NCBI GenBank assembly: GCA_903970615.1
Contig: CAJCJH010000045.1
Location: forward strand, 1-45,372
Reading direction: 5' to 3'
Origin: Rhodospirillales bacterium
GTDB lineage: Bacteria > Pseudomonadota > Gammaproteobacteria > Nevskiales > Nevskiaceae
Length of the DNA: 45,372 nucleotides
Below are positions 43,714 to 45,372 of the stretch, piece after piece. The notes beneath the pieces are model-generated. The model was given only the letters and a program-made list of their open reading frames with translations, was not told the DNA's origin and did no database searches. Both the position numbers and the translations under genes were made by a program. Positions within the stretch are counted from its first letter, which is position 1. Every line of letters starts with the position of its first letter.

Positions 43714-45372
43714 ATGGGACGTGAATCAGTGAAAGCCTACACCCTCAATGTCAACGATGCCTCAGGTTCGGTTCACACCATCAAGCTTCACAAAGGGGTG
43801 GATCAGCACGCGGCGGACAAGGTTCATGTACCCAAAGGCGCAAAAATCCAGCTCATCGATGATGAGACGCAACTGGCGCCAGATAATATCCGCGTCGAGC
43901 GGGTAGGCAACGACCTTTATGTTGCGTTCCCCGGCTCCGATATTTCCGCGCCGGACCTGATCCTGCAAGACTTCTATACGGACGACGGTGGATTCGCCTC
44001 GCTGGTCGGTCAGGCCGAGAACGGCTTCATCTACAACTACATACCGGAAAGTGGTGCCACTTCCGAATATCTCGGCAACCTCGCGCCGGCGTTCGATTCC
44101 GGGCAGGCCTTGGGCGGAGATGCCGTATCGGCGTTTGCTGCGCCGTTCGCCGAGGCGTTTGATGCCGCCGATGCAGCACTCATCGCGCTAGCCGTGGCCG
44201 GTGGCGCCATCGCCGCCGCCACGATTACCGGCGGAGCTGCGGATCACGGTCCTGCTGTGCCTTCCGCTCCTTCCGCGCCCACGGTGCAACTGGCTATTGC
44301 GTCCGATTCGGGCGTCAAAGGCGACAATCTAACCAACGTCAACACGCCCACGCTCACCGGCACCGGCGTTCCCGGCGACAAGATCACCGTCACTCTGCCT
44401 ACCGGCGAGATTCTGCAAACTACGGTAGACGCCAACGGCAATTGGTCCGCAACCCCGACACACGCCTTGCCGGATGGAGCCGACACCATCACGGTGACGC
44501 AAACCAGCCCCGCCGGCGTCACCAGCCCCGCCACGTCGTTGACGTTGACGATCGATACGATGCCGCCCGCCGCACCGCCTGCCCCGCACCTCGCGCCCAG
44601 CAGTGACACCGGCAGCAGCAACAGCGACGGCATCACCAAGAATTCCGATCCAACGATCGTCATCACCGCTCCCCCGGCCGGCGATACGCCAAGTTTGTAT
44701 GTTGATGGCGTCAAAGTCCCCGCGACGTTTAATCCGACCACCAACACACTGACGCCGACCACCCCGCTTGCGGATGGCCCGCATACCATCACCACCACGC
44801 TGACCGACCCCGCCGGCAACGAATCCGCGCAGTCGCCCGCGCAGTCGATCGTTATCGACACCGTTCCGCCTGCCGCTCCAGCCGCACCGCACATGACGCC
44901 GGCCACCGATACCGGCATCAGCAACAGCGACGGCATCACCAGCAATACAGATCCCTCATTCACCGTTACCGCGCCTGCGCCCGGCGACACCGTCAGCTTA
45001 TATGTCGACGGTGTCAAAGTCCCCGCGACGTTTGATCCGACAACCAACACGCTGACGCCGACCGCCCCGCTCGCGGCGGGTCCGCACACCATTACCAGCA
45101 CAGAAACAGATACCGCCGGCAATGAATCTGCGCAGTCGCCGGCTCTGCCCATCACGATCAACACCACTATTCCGGCAGCCATATCGGCACTGACGCACAG
45201 CAGCGGCAACGACACCGGCAGCAGCTCGACCGACAGCATCACCAGCGTCACCACGCCGGTGGTCAGCGGCATCACCGAAGCCAACGCCTTCGTCAGCACC
45301 GTCATCAACGGCGTCACCTACACCACCACGTCCAACAGCGCCGGCGCCTGGAGCATCACCACCAGTGCCCTG
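43714..45372 (+). CDS. Large repeat adhesin with BapA-type prefix domain (3' end outside window)
   Basis: An open frame of 553 codons from ATG 43714 (MGRESVKAYTLNVNDASG) to the right edge. GTG 43729 is an alternative start. Residues ~1-125 fit the BapA-like prefix: SGSVHTIKLHKGVDQ, NIRVERVGNDLYVAFPGSD, DLILQDFYTDDGGFASLVGQ and GFIYNYIPESGATSEYLGNL. A hydrophobic Ala-rich stretch follows (AALIALAVAGGAIAAATITG, about 153-172). From about 185 the protein is bacterial Ig-like repeats, including two near-identical 101-residue units. Such proteins are normally type I-secreted biofilm adhesins retained at the cell surface; the secretion genes would be downstream, outside the window. Confidence 0.82.
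   Translation, partial: MGRESVKAYTLNVNDASGSVHTIKLHKGVDQHAADKVHVPKGAKIQLIDDETQLAPDNIRVERVGNDLYVAFPGSDISAPDLILQDFYTDDGGFASLVGQAENGFIYNYIPESGATSEYLGNLAPAFDSGQALGGDAVSAFAAPFAEAFDAADAALIALAVAGGAIAAATITGGAADHGPAVPSAPSAPTVQLAIASDSGVKGDNLTNVNTPTLTGTGVPGDKITVTLPTGEILQTTVDANGNWSATPTHALPDGADTITVTQTSPAGVTSPATSLTLTIDTMPPAAPPAPHLAPSSDTGSSNSDGITKNSDPTIVITAPPAGDTPSLYVDGVKVPATFNPTTNTLTPTTPLADGPHTITTTLTDPAGNESAQSPAQSIVIDTVPPAAPAAPHMTPATDTGISNSDGITSNTDPSFTVTAPAPGDTVSLYVDGVKVPATFDPTTNTLTPTAPLAAGPHTITSTETDTAGNESAQSPALPITINTTIPAAISALTHSSGNDTGSSSTDSITSVTTPVVSGITEANAFVSTVINGVTYTTTSNSAGAWSITTSAL
44563..45168 (+). repeat. Two tandem 303-bp (101-residue) Ig-like repeat units in the adhesin
   Basis: Units 44563-44865 and 44866-45168 share strings such as LYVDGVKVPATF, PTTNTLTP and AGNESAQSP at identical spacing. 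DNA between them is also highly similar (for example GTCAAAGTCCCCGCGACGTT in both), which implies recent duplication or gene conversion. More divergent repeats flank both sides. Confidence 0.85.

Noticed and set aside
44244-45317. 357-residue minus-strand ORF inside the adhesin
   Set aside because: Its Val/Ser/Gly-rich repeats mirror the Ig-like repeats of the plus-strand gene; the plus frame has the BapA-type prefix and a clear start.

Overview
The window is a GC-rich, gene-dense chromosomal segment. It comes from a Gram-negative bacterium, shown by TamA/TamB, LptM, an LpxL-type acyltransferase and several lipoproteins. The gene set (TtcA, ApaG, Dtd, SufT, RF3) and the order lptM-lysA-polA-engB-cytochrome c4-dsbA point to Gammaproteobacteria, probably near the Xanthomonadales/Nevskiales. 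That placement is inferred from gene content and synteny only. Almost all of the first 42.8 kb looks like core genome: no prophage, integrase, IS element or CRISPR array was seen. Many long antisense ORFs are GC-driven shadows and were left out.

Layout. 1-1.4 kb: end of purE and a SIMPL-domain exported protein (minus). 1.6-2.6 kb: sufT-apaG. 2.6-7.6 kb: a tight five-gene minus-strand operon, reading ABC ATPase, ABC permease, GldG-like protein, DUF4340 protein, then mutM. 7.7-8.0 kb: a 276-bp element bounded by 30-bp imperfect terminal inverted repeats. 8.0-13.2 kb: LpxL-like acyltransferase (minus), then dtd, a POT peptide transporter, ttcA and a TraB/GumN protein. 13.2-19.9 kb: a lipoprotein divergent from the tamA-tamB outer-membrane assembly operon. 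19.8-25.1 kb: a carboxylesterase (minus), lptM, lysA, polA.

25.1-28.4 kb: the polA-engB intergenic region holds what looks like a complete small-RNA gene (ECF-sigma-type promoter, C-rich stem-loops, strong terminator) at the position of Spot 42/ErsA in other Gammaproteobacteria. It is followed by engB (minus), cytochrome c4, dsbA and a Mpo1-like protein. 28.4-33.2 kb: mnmG, then a minus-strand run of a CBS protein, a YgjP-like metallopeptidase, a lipocalin and a parB with no parA beside it. 33.3-36.0 kb: folE, a soluble acyl-ACP desaturase, acylphosphatase (minus) and an unrecognised gene. 36.0-39.5 kb: glycine-zipper lipoprotein and prfC (minus), AraC-type regulator.

39.5-45.4 kb: a CAU tRNA, DUF2127 and DUF2252 proteins, and an MGDG-synthase-like glycosyltransferase (minus). 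A 933-bp gene-free region with a structured leader then precedes the start of a large BapA-like repeat adhesin that runs off the window.

Main themes are envelope biogenesis (TAM, LptM, acyltransferase, lipoproteins, DsbA, adhesin), RNA modification and translation (ttcA, mnmG, dtd, prfC, tRNA), DNA repair and replication (mutM, polA) and respiration (cytochrome c4). The most interesting non-coding signal is the candidate envelope-stress sRNA between polA and engB.
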